A stretch of DNA of 64,000 bases from Anagrus nilaparvatae (taxonomy: Eukaryota; Arthropoda; Insecta; Hymenoptera; Mymaridae): positions 6,574,501-6,638,500 of the forward strand of contig JAKSXM010000231.1 in the NCBI GenBank assembly GCA_022575985.1. The letters are read 5' to 3'. The position numbers and the translations under genes are program-made. Below the pieces are notes generated by a model. That model was not told the DNA's origin. It saw only the letters and a list, made by a program, of their open reading frames with translations, and made no database searches. Positions 34,400 through 47,135 of the stretch are shown piece after piece; the stretch's first letter is position 1, and every line of letters begins with the position of its first letter.

Positions 34400-35992
34400 G
34401 GGTAATTCCATGGATAAATAGCACAAAATGGAACGCGAGGTCTCAGAATTAAAAAATTTTATTTTTGTTCGAAAAAACTACTTAAAATTAGATGATTCAC
34501 CAAATCTGAAGGTTTTTTATAGATTTTTAAGAGAGTTATGCTGTTCTAAAGTTTTTTGGTAAAATTGCTCTCTTCAGCCACCATTTTTGAAAGTTCCGTA
34601 AAAAAGCTCCGGAAAACGTTAAAAAATAAAAAAAAAAAAGATTTTCGATGTAAAATTTGATGAGGAATTCGAATTTTCAGTCAGATTTTCCCCATTCTGT
34701 GCCCATTCGCGGGAAAATTCAAATTTCTGCCCCAAATTTGACAACTTTAAATGAAAATAGCCGAAAGGCTTCCCACTGAAAAAAAAATTTTTTCTTCTGA
34801 AATTTTTCGAAAAGTTCATATATATCATAGAAAAAATTTTCCTGAGGGTAATTTTTGATATAAGAGAGTAATGCTGATTTTAGTGAATTTTTCAATTTTC
34901 TCATTTTCGACTTGTTAGTTATATTGCTAATTTCCCGCTTAGTCACGTGGCCAAATGAAAATCTGACAAAAAAATTGAATTCTGCAGGAAATTTTACAAG
35001 GGTATAGTAATTTTAGTAGCCTTAGAATGATACATCTCAATTTGACAAAATAAATAAAATAGATTTTAAAAATATAGAAAAAATGAAAATGAAAAAATGT
35101 GATTTTATTGATTTTTGTGTACTGTTTTAATCATTTATAGACATTTCGATGAAAAATAAACTCTAAACTTAAAAAAAAAACTTACTTTTCATTATTAGAA
35201 AAACTAATTTTTGTTTCCCCAAAAGAAGTACTTTTATTTTTAGATTTTTCATGATTTTTAGACTAAAAATGTGAAAAAATCAAGAAAATCCCATTTTAAA
35301 AATATTCATTTTTATTAAATTTTTTTAATTAATTTTAATTATTTTGTCAAATTGAGATGTATCATTCTAAGGCTACCAAAATTACTATACCCTTGTAAAA
35401 TTTCCTGCAGAATTCAATTTTTTTGTCAGATTTTCATTTGGTCACGTGACTAAGCGGGAAATTAGCAAAATAACTAACAAGTCGAAAATGAGAAAATTGA
35501 AAAATTCACTAAAATCAGCATTACTCTCTTATATCAAAAATTACCCTCAGGAAAATTTTTTCTATGATATATATGAACTTTTCGAAAAATTTCAGAAGAA
35601 AAAATTTTTTTTTCAGTTGGAAGCCTTTCGGCTATTTTCATTTAAAGTTGTCAAATTCGGGGCAGAAATTTGAATTTTCCCGCGAATGGGCACAGAATGG
35701 GGAAAATCTGACTGAAAATTCGAATTCCTCATCAAATTTTACATCGAAAACCTTTTTTTTTTTTATTTTTTAACGTTTTCCGGAGCTTTTTTACGGAACT
35801 TTCAAAAATGGTGGCTGAGGAGAGCAATTTTACCAAAAAACTTTAGAACAGCATAACTCTCTTAAAAATCTATAAAAAACCTTCAGATTTGGTGAATCAT
35901 CTAATTTTAAGTAGTTTTTTCGAATAAAAATAAAATTTTTTAATTCTGAGACCTCACGTTCCATTTTGTGCTATTTATCCATGGAATTACCC
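34400..35992. mobile_element. Foldback family F1, copy C (complete, 1593 bp)
   Basis: Same length as copy B and, as far as I can read, the same sequence. The flanking duplication is TAAA on both sides, different from copy B, which shows independent insertion. It lies upstream of the broken gene at 32.8-34.1 kb. Confidence 0.95.
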
Positions 35993-36164
35993 TAAATACA
36001 AATAAATTAAAATCCACATGCTGCTAATAGATATATAATTATTTATAATTATTTTTTAGAAGGTTTTCCTTGCATATGCTCATTAAAAAATAAAATTTAT
36101 TGTGGTGAAAATAATCAAAGACTAGAAAGAATGGCTAGAGCCAATTTAGAGTCCTGGTTTCCTT

Positions 36165-36700
36165 TGAACATGGAACATGTTAATAGGAAAGGGGTACCCT
36201 GGAAATATGAAAATCAAGGGGGGAGGTGGTAAAAAGTATTTGATTTCAGGAAGAGGGGTTAATTATGTCCGATATAAGGGGGAAAGGCAAATGGGAAGTG
36301 AATTAATTTTGATTTAGGGACTTAAAATAATTGATATTTATAGACTTGTAATAATTCAGGTTAAGGGACTTACAATATTTTAACATGGAACATGTTTATA
36401 GGGAGGGGGTACTTCAGAACTTGAAAATTAAGGGGGGGGGGGGGTCAAGTTTGTCCTATTTAAAGGGGGGAGGGTCAAATAAGACTTTGGGGGCATAGTT
36501 ACATAGTGGGTGGTTTGGTGTTTAACGTTTTAACGTTACTATAATGTTAATTTATATTAAATTTACATTGCATAAGGTGTTACTATATGGTTGGTGGTAT
36601 CAAAAATGTCTAACTTTTGCGTTACGTGTTTTATGGACGGTCCCTTAGAATAATTTCAATTTAAGGACTTTGAAAAATCTGGGCTTAGGGACTTAACTTA
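36165..36700. repeat. AACATGGAACATGTT family, copy 2 left part
   Basis: The palindrome AACATGGAACATGTT occurs at about 36169 and 36381, with G-rich runs and TTTAGGGACTTAAAATAATT iterations between. The TA-flanked element F4 is inserted after it and the iterations continue on the other side (37963-38420). Confidence 0.75.
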
Positions 36701-36711
36701 TTTGAATAATA

Positions 36712-37960
36712 TCCCTGGTGCAAAAAACATCGATGATTTTCATCGCTTATTTTCAGCGATAAATCATCGCTAAATCATCGATGAAACAGCGATGAAACAG
36801 CGATGATTCATCGCTAAATCATCGCTTATTTTGTGCAAAAAAAATAACTTAAAAAATTTTTTTTTTCAAAAAATTTTTTTTTTTAATTTTTTAAAAATTT
36901 TTGAGGGGAGGGTGGGGGAGTTATTATGAACCGGTGGACCCGTAATCGAATAATGTTTTCAAAAAAATTCCGAATTTTTAAAAGTATAGGAAAAAAATAG
37001 CTTAAGACTGTTTCGGGGGGTTTTCAGGTGTGCTGAACTACAATTTTAAACTTAAATTTTAAAATTCAAATTTTCTGACCCGAAATTGGCCCATTTTTTT
37101 CGAAAAAATGCCAAATATTTTAATAATGAAAAAATAATAGTTGAAGAATGTTTCCGGGAGTTTTCAGGTGTGCTGAACTAGAATTTTTAACTTAAATTTT
37201 AAAATTCAAATTTTCTGACCCGAAATTGGCCCATTTTTTTCGAAAAAATGCCAAATATTTTAATAATGAAAAAATAATAGTTGAAGACTGTTTCGGGGGG
37301 TTTTCAGGTGTGCTGAACTACAATTTTTAACTTAAATTTTGAAATTCAAATTTTCTGACCCGAAATTCATTATTAAAAAAATTAATAAAAAATTCATTAT
37401 TTAAAAATTTGGCATTTTTACGAAAAAAAATGGGCCAATTTCGGGTCAGAAAATTTGAATTTCAAAATTTAAGTTAAAAATTCTAGTTCAGTACACCTGA
37501 AAACACTCCGAAACAGTCTTCAACTATTATTTTTTCATTATTAAAATATTTGGCATTTTTTCGAAAAAAATGGGCCAATTTCGGGTCAGAAAATTCGAAT
37601 TTCAAAATTTAAGTTAAAAATTGTAGTTCAACACACCTGAAAACCCCCCGAAACAGCCTTAAGCTATTTTTTTGCTCTACTTTTAAAAATTCGGAATTTT
37701 TTCGAAAACATACGATTACGGGTCCACCGGTTCATAATAACTCCCCCACCCTCCCCTCAAAAATTTTTAAAAAATTAAAAAAAAAATTTTTTTTTTCAAA
37801 AAAATTTTTTAAGTTATTTTTTTTGCACAAAATAAGCGATGATTTAGCGATGAATCATCGCTGTTTCATCGCTGTTTCATCGCTGTTTCATCGATGATTT
37901 AGCGATGATTTATCGATGAAAATAAGCGATGAAAATCATCGATGTTTTTTGCATCAGGGA
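36712..37960. mobile_element. Foldback element F4, TA duplication, CATCGCT iterons
   Basis: The ends TCCCTGGTGCAAAAAACATC and GATGTTTTTTGCATCAGGGA are inverse copies, and TA flanks both (36710-36711, 37961-37962). Each end carries about eight spaced words TCATCGCT/AGCGATGA. The centre has ~117-base units (TTCAGGTGTGCTGAACTA, CTGACCCGAAATTGGCCCAT), three in one orientation and two in the other. No ORF. A TA duplication suggests Tc1/mariner-type mobilisation. Confidence 0.92.
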
Positions 37961-38214
37961 TAGGTTTAAGGATTTAGAATAATATTGATTTAGGGACTTA
38001 AAATAATTCAAGTTTGGGGACTTATAATTTTTATTTAGGGACCCAGAATAATTTGCATTTAGGGGATTAAAATAATTTGGGTTTAGAATCTTAAAATCTG
38101 GTAAGGTGATAATTAAAAATTATAAAATTAGAAAATTGTATTGTAATGTTGAGTAACATTTGTATTATACCTAGTCCTCAGCTGGAAGTAAACATGTTCC
38201 ATTCATTTAGGTTG

Positions 38215-38401
38215 TGTTTACACAAACCGATTATAAGTTTTTCGGTTTAGGGATCTAGAATAATACGCTTTTAGGGAATCAGAATAGTTTGGGTTTCCCA
38301 CAAAAAGTTTGGGTTTGTTTACACAAACCGATTATAAGTTTTTCGGTTTAGGGATCTAGAATAATACGCTTTTAGGGAATCAGAATAGTTTGGGTTTCCC
38401 A
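38215..38401. repeat. Exact 101-bp-period tandem duplication
   Basis: About 86 bases beginning TGTTTACACAAACCGATTAT and ending TTTGGGTTTCCCA are repeated without visible change after 15 intervening bases. It lies at the right edge of the AACATGG family region. Confidence 0.9.
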
Positions 38402-38420
38402 GCTATAAATTCTCATATAT

Positions 38421-39822
38421 TAAACATAAGTTTATAACCTATGTTTAACAGGAACTTTTTATCAGGATTGGCTAGCATCAAAATTGAACATGAAAAAATA
38501 CACATGAAAAAATTTACATGCAAAATTAATCTGAAAAATTATCATACAAAATTATAATAAAATCTTCAATAAATTAAAATTTGTATTAATTAAGGAGGTA
38601 TAAGTGCTGAGCAATTACAAAACAGATTAGGTTTAAATTACACAGACTTAATGTTTTTAATGTATTAATAACACTGTTAAAATTTTATAACATTTCATAC
38701 CTTTTACGATAAGAAATTAATAATAACATTTAACATGGAAATCAAATGGCGGAAGCCAAAAAAACGTACATATTTTAAGATTTATCGTAAATTACAAAAG
38801 AGAATTTCAGGAAACTCATTGGAGTAAGAAAAAAATTAATTAGGAATAATTTAAAAAAAAGTTTATGATGTTTTAAACCTTTTAAGAATATTAATTAATA
38901 AAATAAATATAGAAAATAACAATCTCGACATATATCTAGTAACCTTTGTAGAGCACATGCTTGGCGCGCATTTAAATAATATAAAAACAGAGCATTTAAT
39001 ATAAAAAAATGTAAATATAAAGAAAACTATTTGAATATTTATTAAAATTAAATTATTTGTTCTATTATTATTTTAAAAGGTAATTTTTTAATACATGAAA
39101 ATTGATATTAAATTACGTATATATCTTTAAAATAACTAAATTTAGTGAATTTACTACGCGATCCAATTGACGAAATACTTGACTAGGCTAGTAACACTGA
39201 AACCCCGTTAATAATTAATTTCACATATCTAGGGCAAAAAAAGCTTATTTTCTACCCTAGAAAGGTGGGTTTTTGCCCATTATATGTAAAACTGTGTTTT
39301 AGGACACGGGACAAAATATGGGGTTCGACTTTTGTATGCTGTCTGCACTCGCTTGCTACACTTGCTCGTGCATACAACTGTATGCAAAGCCAAAACCAAA
39401 ATTTTATCCCTTGTTTAAAAAATAGCTATTTATATAACTTTTTACAAAAGTTAATTTAACTATGCAGTCATAAAAAGAGCAATTTGAAGAAAAAAAATAG
39501 CTTACCGCTGCTGAAATTGAATAATACAATCTATCATCAGTAAAGTTTACTAGGATATGTGATTCTATTTCATATTTACCAAACTAATATCTGATTTTTT
39601 AAATTTTTGAAAGGAATAAATAAAAAAGTTTTAATGTTTAATTTATATTCGTGTTACAAAATATTAATATTCATTTATATTTCCGATATCAAAGTTTTAA
39701 GTTGACGCAGTATCTTCATTGATGCAATTCGATGTTTAAAGATGTTGACACCAAAAAAAAAAGAGAAGTATATTTACTAAAAAAGTAAGTATAAACTTTA
39801 TGTATTTAATAACTTTTTATTA
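38421..39822. other. AT-rich, nothing identified
   Basis: No protein-like frame beyond 64 codons. A TGCATACAACTGTATGCAAA palindrome lies near 39380-39400. No gene is called. Confidence 0.4.
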
Positions 39823-40562
39823 ACTTGAATAAATGAGAAATCGACTTTTCCAGAGCAAAGATGTTCATTATTTTTTCAAAAATTTCATTTCTTCTTTCTT
39901 GTAATACACAATGTTTTGAAAAAAATCTTTTTAAATTAAAAAAATAAAAAAATAAAAAAATAAATCAATATGAGTAATACCAAAAGTGTAATAAAATAAA
40001 ATAAAAACTAATATAAAAATTATACCTAGTACTACTGTAACGGAAAAAATTTCTATTTTGTTTATATTATAGAATTTCTTAGCACTTGACTTTATATATT
40101 TATTAACTCTTAACTTGTAATATGAAGCATATATAAAGGAAAAAAATTTTTTTTTTGTGTTTAAATCTTATATTTTTATAAATATAGACTTTTTATAGAC
40201 TTAAAATTCGTTAGTAATATACCAAATGACAAAATTAATTCAGTTGTATTCATGGTGTTTGAAGTAGAACATCAAAATTATACTGTTAACAAAAATTAAA
40301 AATTTTGTTAAACAGTCACCAAATATAACTCAGTAATTTTCTTAAAAAATTACTTAATAGGTAAACTTTTTCTACTTTTTATTCATTTAAAAAATATGTA
40401 TTAATAATTTCAAAAATATTGAATTAATGTAATACTAATTTAATTATAATATGTGTACAGAATCCCTTGAAAAGGAGTCTTATAAAGACTCGAAACGTTG
40501 GGAAAAATATTTATAATAAACATCTTTGCTCTGGAAAAGTCGATTTCTCATTTATTCAACTA
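39823..40562. mobile_element. Inverted-repeat unit with a CGAAACGTTG stem-loop
   Basis: GAATAAATGAGAAATCGACT and TTTCCAGAGCAAAGATGTT at the left are exactly inverted at about 40520-40560. Just inside the right end is CCTTGAAAAGGAGTCTTATA then AAGACTCGAAACGTTGGG, with a 7-bp stem (40475-40491). A similar CGAAACGT motif lies downstream of the Penelope-like element at 56.9 kb, so this could be a Penelope-like terminal remnant. Confidence 0.65.
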
Positions 40563-40699
40563 TTAAATCCATACCAGACGTAAAAGAATCAACAATTTTT
40601 ATTAACTTGTTATAGTAAATGTCTCTTTTAGCGATGAAAATTTTCATAGTTACCGTATCAATGACTAACCCATTTTTAGGATAGTATATATTCACCATT

Positions 40700-41170
40700 T
40701 AATAATTTTATTTATTACTAATTATATTATTACAATAACTGACGCTTTTTAATGAATTTATTTGGACATTTTATTTTGTTTCACCCGTTTGGATTAAAAA
40801 AATTTATAACCGGTTTGCGTAACAAAAACCGAAATTACAATAATTCCTGAAATATAAATTATCCTAAATCCATAAACTTAAAGTATTCTAAGTTCTTGTA
40901 CTTATCAGGGCCTGATCAGGCCCTGACCCCCACTTCAAATTATTCTAAGTCCCTAAATTGAAAATATTCTAATCCCCCCCTTTAAAAACGTTACTTTTTC
41001 ACCCCATCCCTAAAAACGTCAATTTTTCACCCCCTAAGAACATAAATATTTCACCCCCCCCCCTAAAAACGTCAATTTTTCTACCCCCCCTGCCGAGCCA
41101 ATGTTTTTCAAATACCCCATCCAATGAACATGTTCCATGTTATTATCGGTTATTTTATATAAATAAGGTG
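40700..41170. repeat. AACATGGAACATGTT family, copy 3
   Basis: Closely matches 19.52-20.07 kb, including TGAATTTATTTGGACATTTT, GTTTCACCCGTTTGGATTAA, C-rich runs and the closing GAACATGTTCCATGTT, but without the TAA insertion. A shorter relative is at 44.08-44.25 kb. Confidence 0.78.
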
Positions 41171-42029
41171 AATTTGAGAAGAAGAAGAAGAAAGACAGAG
41201 ACGAAGAGATTACTTTTATTACTTTTATTACTTTTTAAGACAAAGACGAACTGATTAAATTTGTAGCCCATTTGGTACGCACATTTAAGAATAATAGCGA
41301 AAAATCTAACTCCTCATCAAAAAATTACATTTTTTAAAATTTAAATATTGAGAGTTTCGATACTTACGAATAAAAAAGAACTTTTCACATTACCTAGGGG
41401 TATTCGAGGTTGAAAAAAACATTTTTATTAATAAAATTTTTAATTTTTTAACCCAACATATTTTCCAATTTTCCAAAATGGTGGATTGAAAAACTTGAAA
41501 AAATCAACTTTTCACATTAGAAGGAGTGAATAAATATGGTTCTGATTATGAAAATCGAAGTTTTCCTCTAATGAAGTTTTTCTAACACTCTTGAATTTTC
41601 TCATCTTGGTTGCAAAAAACAACCGCAAAACCGTGATTTGACAGGAGTAATTTATCAGTAACGATCCTTTTCGATATAAAAAAAGTTGAACACAATACTT
41701 TTGAACACCAAAATTTAAACACGCCATTTTCATATACACGATATTTTTCAACTTTATTTTTTATTCAGTAAACTCAAAGTTAATATTTATAATATAAGTT
41801 TTTATACAAGTTGGTAAATAATTTACATTTTCGTGTTCAATAAAATGTACCGAAAATTTTTTGTAATTAAATTAAACAGAGTAAACAAATAGCCTTGAAA
41901 AATATTGTTTTCTGAGTTTAGTGTGTTTAAATTGAATGTTAAAAAATTAAGTATTGAATGTAATATTAATATTGGAAAGAATCATTACCAATCTCATTAT
42001 TCACGTTTAAATGAGATTCATTTAAATAC

Positions 42030-45003
42030 CTTTTTTGGATTTAAGATATAAATCCTTCCATTTATTTGAATTTTTTTCAAACATAGCTCCTCTGCTTGTT
42101 CTGCATAGATTTCCCTCATCATATTACACTGTCCTTCTAATTCTTCTATTTTATTAACATTTTCCATTTTGTTTAGTTTTTCAGCAAAAGAGTCAATTTC
42201 TAGTTTCTGATTTTCTATTATTTTCTGATATTTATTTTCTTTTTCTTGTCTGTTTTCTTTTTCAATTATTAAATTAGATATATCTAATTTTTGCTCTTCA
42301 ATTTGAGCCTCTAGATCTTTTTTTAGGCTTTCCACATATTCATATTTTTGTTTCCAAAAAGAAACATCAGAATCATCATCTAGTTCATCCAATATCTAAA
42401 AATGTAAATAAAGTAATGATTTCACAAATATAGATGATTAAGGTTGTTCTATCCACTACTGGGTGTTTTTGCGCAGTATATCTGTATAACTAAATTGTGC
42501 TGTAACTAAAATATTTGAATCATAATTTATTTATAATAATCTTTTAATCAAAGAATGCTTTTCAGTATTTGTTACAAGAATATAATAAAAAAAATTTTAA
42601 TGTTTATTTGTTTAACAAATACGACCTGTTAAATTTTTGTAATTTTTGGTCCATAAAAATCCGAGATCCCAGATCTTGGCAACTTGGATCAAAATTATAC
42701 TAGGCTCATATTGAATATTATTCAATTCAGGGAGGGGGAGGTAAAGCTTTTCAGTATCGAGTTAAATGTAATTGTTTATAAAAAATAAAATAAAATGCTC
42801 TAAAATTTTTAAACATTTAGGTGAAACTCATTACTGAAGTGGTTTAGCGAAAAATTTCCCACGATAACTACCAATAGAATTGAATGATCTTGGATATGAG
42901 CCAAGCAGAATTTTGATCCAAGTTGCCCATATCTGGAATCTGAGGCTTTTATGGGTCAAAAATTACATTGATTTACCAGGTCATATTTCTAACAAAAATT
43001 TTTATTTACCGTATCTGAAAAGCATTCTTTTTTTCATTAAAAAATTATTATGAATAAATATGTGGTTAAAATAAATATGTAGTTAAAAATATGCTGCGAA
43101 AAAAACACCCAGTGCCGGATGCACTTAATACAACAGTGACAAAATTTGTGAAATGGTGAATTCTTGTCAAATTAACCTTTCAAAAATATCTTGCTCATTT
43201 TAAACTTACGTTTTCATTAGTATTTACGAAACCATCCTCAAAGTTACTGTCCTTCATTGCTTTATCATTATTTTTTATGCAGCGCCTTTTTTTCTGTAAA
43301 TAAGTAATTGTAATTCAATAATATGAATAGAATCTTTGTTTACATAACTCTATTGAAGTAAATATTAATGTAAGCTGTATCTACAAATGTTGAAAAGTCG
43401 GAATATGAAGCGACAATTAAATGCCTCAAAAAAATGTTGTTACAATTAAAATCATCAGGATCGCAGTGTACTTTTTTAAACGTATTTTACAAAACTTTCA
43501 TGAAAATTTTTAAAAGTTTCCATATTTTCAAATAATTTACCATTAAATTTAAAATTCTATTTAAGTAAACTTGGCAGAGCATGATTACTATTGAGAGAGG
43601 AAAAGTAATTTCAGTTAATCGCAGTTAATTTAATTTAATTTCAATTGCTTCTTTCTTTAAAAAGATCTAAGCTTTTTTATAGTTATTTATGAAACAAGTA
43701 ATATAAAGTTATAATATATCAAATTCGAAGGTTTACAGAGCTCCAGGTGCGTAGCTCCGAGGGAATGTTATTGCATTTGATAAAATATACATAAATATCA
43801 CAAGTTTCATACATAATTTTATTTAAAAAGTGCCTTAAAGTTGTCCTGCCAGTGCGTAAAAGTACGCATGCTGTTAAATTAAATTATAATATTCGTTTCT
43901 TATACGGGAGTAATTAGTAAAATTTTGGTTTTTAATTTTTTTTTCATACAAACACGCTTTCAGACCCAGATAAGCCGAAAAAATAGTTTTTAAAAAAATT
44001 TCTTAATATTAAATACTTTTCCTTAGTTTTATATGAATATCATCTCAAGAAGGTATACTTTAATGTGAATATTCAGTCTTAACATGGGATATGTTTACAG
44101 GAAAAGGACTTGGAATAATTTTGATTTACGGATTTAGACTTAAATTATTTCAATTTATGGACTTATTATTTAAGTACTGAAATTAAAGCTTTTATAAGTA
44201 AAAATATTCCATGCTCGTTGGCTGTATTAACACATAAATCAGTAAAAAGTTTTTTTTTTGTTCAAAATAACTTCTTTATTGAAATTCATCAAACTTTTGG
44301 TTGGCAAAAAATTAAAAAACCACTTTAATAAATTCCTGAGTATTTGATCTACAAAGGCCGTATATCTCCTAATTCTGCAAAATTTTGGTGTTCCTTCTAA
44401 CATTTATGTCTGGGGTTTTAACCGACCATACAGGAACATTTCGATATGCTAACGCTAAAATTGTCGATATTTGATGGATGCGCGGAGCCTGTATAGCTTA
44501 TAATCAATGTGATATCGAAAAAAGAACAAAAAATAATTGTTTTTACGTTTTTTGTGCAAAATTGTGAGTATGCCATGTGAAACAATATTTATTGTAGAAG
44601 GAATAAATGTAGACACACCAAGATGAAAATAGTTTTTTCATACTAGCTTATGGAAAAGATTGTAATTCCAATCATATTTTTTAAAACGGCTAAATATAAT
44701 CTCCAAAGAATCTTGTCAAATGATTTAAAATTTAGAAGATATTTGAAAATTAATCCACTAGAATTTAGAAAGATTTTTAATTTTTTTACGTACAACTTTT
44801 TTGCGTCTTAGTGTGTGCGTTTAATAAAAGAATAACAACAAAATATATTTGTATATTTACTTTTTCAGGTTCGGTACCTTCCTTTTCTTGTGTTGCATAC
44901 TCTTCTCCATAGGTCTTGACCATTTTGAACTTTCTGTTTTCTTTATTGTGACTTAATTTTCCTTGTAACAGTTTCTTTAGTGAGTCCTGAGTTTCTGCCA
45001 AAC
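42030..45003 (-). CDS. Coiled-coil protein with basic patch, three exons (partial)
   Basis: Three exons join in frame: 45003-44861, 43293-43210 and 42395-42030, with acceptors TTTTATCAG, TTATTTACAG and ACATTTTTAG and GT donors. Phases agree at each join. Exon 1 reads AETQDSLKKLLQGKLSHNKE and KMVKTYGEEYATQEKEG. The join to exon 2 makes the basic stretch EKKKRRCIKNN, a plausible nuclear-localisation signal. Exon 3 has ILDELDDDSDVSFWKQKYEY and then about 85 residues of heptad-like E/K/L/I sequence, a coiled coil, ending INGRIYILNPKK at a donor. Exon 1 begins mid-codon, so more exons lie upstream, and at least one lies downstream. A nuclear localisation signal plus coiled coil before a missing C-terminal domain recalls BEN-domain proteins, but no BEN domain is seen, so I leave it unnamed. 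No stops, so it could be expressed. Confidence 0.6.
42455..43120. mobile_element. Foldback family F2, copy 2, inside an intron
   Basis: The ends ACTGGGTGTTTTTGCGCAG (left) and GCTGCGAAAAAAACACCCAG (right) are inverse, and the arms contain TTGGCAACTTGGATCAAAAT and its mirror. It lies wholly in the second intron of the coiled-coil gene. It relates to copy 1 at 20.74 kb. Confidence 0.8.
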
Positions 45004-45009
45004 CTGATA

Positions 45010-45900
45010 AAATGCATATAGTACCATTTAATATTATATTAAAATAAATTATGATGTAAGCAAAATACAAAATGCAAGCATATGGTGCAACGCATGCTAA
45101 GTGCATACAAAAGCATGCGTTGGGCACATTTAACAATTATCCGGTACGACAAAAGAGAACCGCAAGTCAGTGGTGCCAACTTTGCGTCAAGTAAATACAC
45201 ATGTGAATTTTAGTTTATCATTTAAGGTGGCCCACGGAGTTTATAAAAAACGAAGAATATGAACTAAAATTTACTGGAGATGAAGATAATTAAAAAACAA
45301 ATCCATTGATCCCAAACAATACCCAGGTTCCCGATTAATTAAGAAAGAAATAAGCAACTGAAAATTTTTAAGGTTATCACTGCGTTATAATAAATAAATA
45401 AATTACTGAAATTAAATAATAATAATTACACCTTATCTATGGGAGTTGATATTTTTTTACTTTATACTTTATTGATATTTTTTTAATTCAATAACGAATC
45501 TTTTTAGATAAAATTCTACACACGTGTTATTTAACAAAAATGGCAACTTTTCTAAGAAAAAAATACAATAGTTGCCGATCAAATTATAAACACATAATTT
45601 TAATCGCGGGCCCCGTTCAATAAAATGCTTTATTTAAAAAAAATATTTTTTTTACCGCACTCACTATATAAGGAAATGCATTATTATTAATAATAACTTC
45701 TAAATATTTACGTATCTATAAAATTTAATTTATTAGTTATGCCCTCTCTAATTCCACCCTAAAATATACGGTTCTAAAACTGTGAGCTACCTTAATTTTG
45801 GCTGGCGCCAAAAATTGTATACATATATTAATTTTAGATAATTGTATCCAAATAAAATGTTTTAAGGGGAATAAACACCCTTAAATTAAACGGATTTTTA
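45010..45900. other. Spacer with a short perfect hairpin
   Basis: CAACGCATGCT (45088-45098) pairs perfectly with AGCATGCGTTG (45112-45122). The rest is AT-rich with no exon I can join to the coiled-coil gene. Confidence 0.4.
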
Positions 45901-46320
45901 AAAAACGTTATTGCATTTTAATTTTGAAGATTTTGAAAAAAGATTTTAAAATGAAAAATGTTTGTATAGAGGTTTTTGGAAAATCCTTTAAATTTAGGGG
46001 CAGTTTACCGTAAGTAAAATTATTTTTTCAGGTACAAAATGAAAATCTTCAAAATTAAGATGCAATGACATTTTTTATAATTCCTTTAAATTTACGGGTA
46101 GCTTTAACCCCAGAGGAAGGGCAAACAAAATTTTTGATACAAAACATGTTGCTACTTTGACGGTTGCAAAAGAAAAACATTAAAAAAACATTAGGTCTTT
46201 GTTTATTATTTTTAATTTGGGGGTAGTTCCCCCTCCTGGGAGAGGGATCATTAATTTTTGGATACAACATAATATGTTGTTACTCTGACAATTGCAAAAT
46301 GAAAAGTTAAAAAAAAAATT
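45900..46320. repeat. Inverted repeat then ~150-bp tandem dimer
   Basis: TTGCATTTTAATTTTGAAGA at about 45912 pairs with TCTTCAAAATTAAGATGCAA near 46045. It is followed by two diverged units with GGGTAG, TTTTTGATACAAAACATG(T)TG and ACGGTTGCAAAA. No gene. Confidence 0.6.
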
Positions 46321-46861
46321 TTTTTCTATTTATTTTAATTTTTTAATGCTTTTGAATAGCTTTCGGTTATTTTCGGTTAGTTTATAATTATATAATGGTT
46401 AAAATAGGTATATTGCCAAATATTTAAATTAAAATAAAAAGTAAGAAAAAAAAATTTACACCGTGATTTTACAATTTCTTCTTATTTTGAGGGTACTTTT
46501 TATCCCTCCTAATTGCCCCTAATAACCCAATTTTAGTTCTGAGGTTCTTATTAATTGATTTGAACATCTTAAAAATATCAGATTACATAAAATAAACTAA
46601 ACATTTTATGTATTAATTTTATTGGGAAAAAATTGATTTTAAACCTTTGCAAAATTTTTTTTAGAATTTTAAGTTTTACAATCATTTTATTTTATAACAT
46701 TAATTAGTGATCCAAAACAGACGAAGTGATCATTTAAATCACAAATTGCTACATTGATTTATCAAAAATCATTTGCAATATTTTTTGCACTACAGTTCTC
46801 CTCTCAAGTGATATGACAATATTCAAATGGGTAAAAATGTATTTTAAATAAATCATTCATT

Positions 46862-47135
46862 TTAAGGGTGAATTTAGATGGAGAGATTTTCGAGGATTTT
46901 CAATGCTTACAAGACGCGGTTTTTTTTAATTTAAATTTCAGTAAATAAGAATATAATAAAATGTTAAAATTGCACATCAGGAAGTTTAATATATTTTATT
47001 AACTTAATTATTTAATTATTTTATTTATCTTATTTATTAAAAATTAATTTTAATCGATATTTGAATTTTGGATTGAAATTTTCGCGCGGTAACCTTCAAG
47101 ATTTTTTTGCTCCATCTGCTTAAATTCACCCTAAC
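46862..47135. mobile_element. Short TIR element (~270 bp)
   Basis: The left AGGGTGAATTTAGATGGAG is inverted at the right (CTCCATCTGCTTAAATTCAC CCT). The interior has AT-rich sequence and GCGCGGTAACC. Flanks are A/T only, so the duplication is uncertain. It shares its tip with the 12.06-kb element. Confidence 0.7.

Noticed and set aside
40465..40500. Hammerhead ribozyme
   Set aside because: The stem and the CGAAAC part are present, but the CUGAUGA core is not; only CTTGAAA is found.
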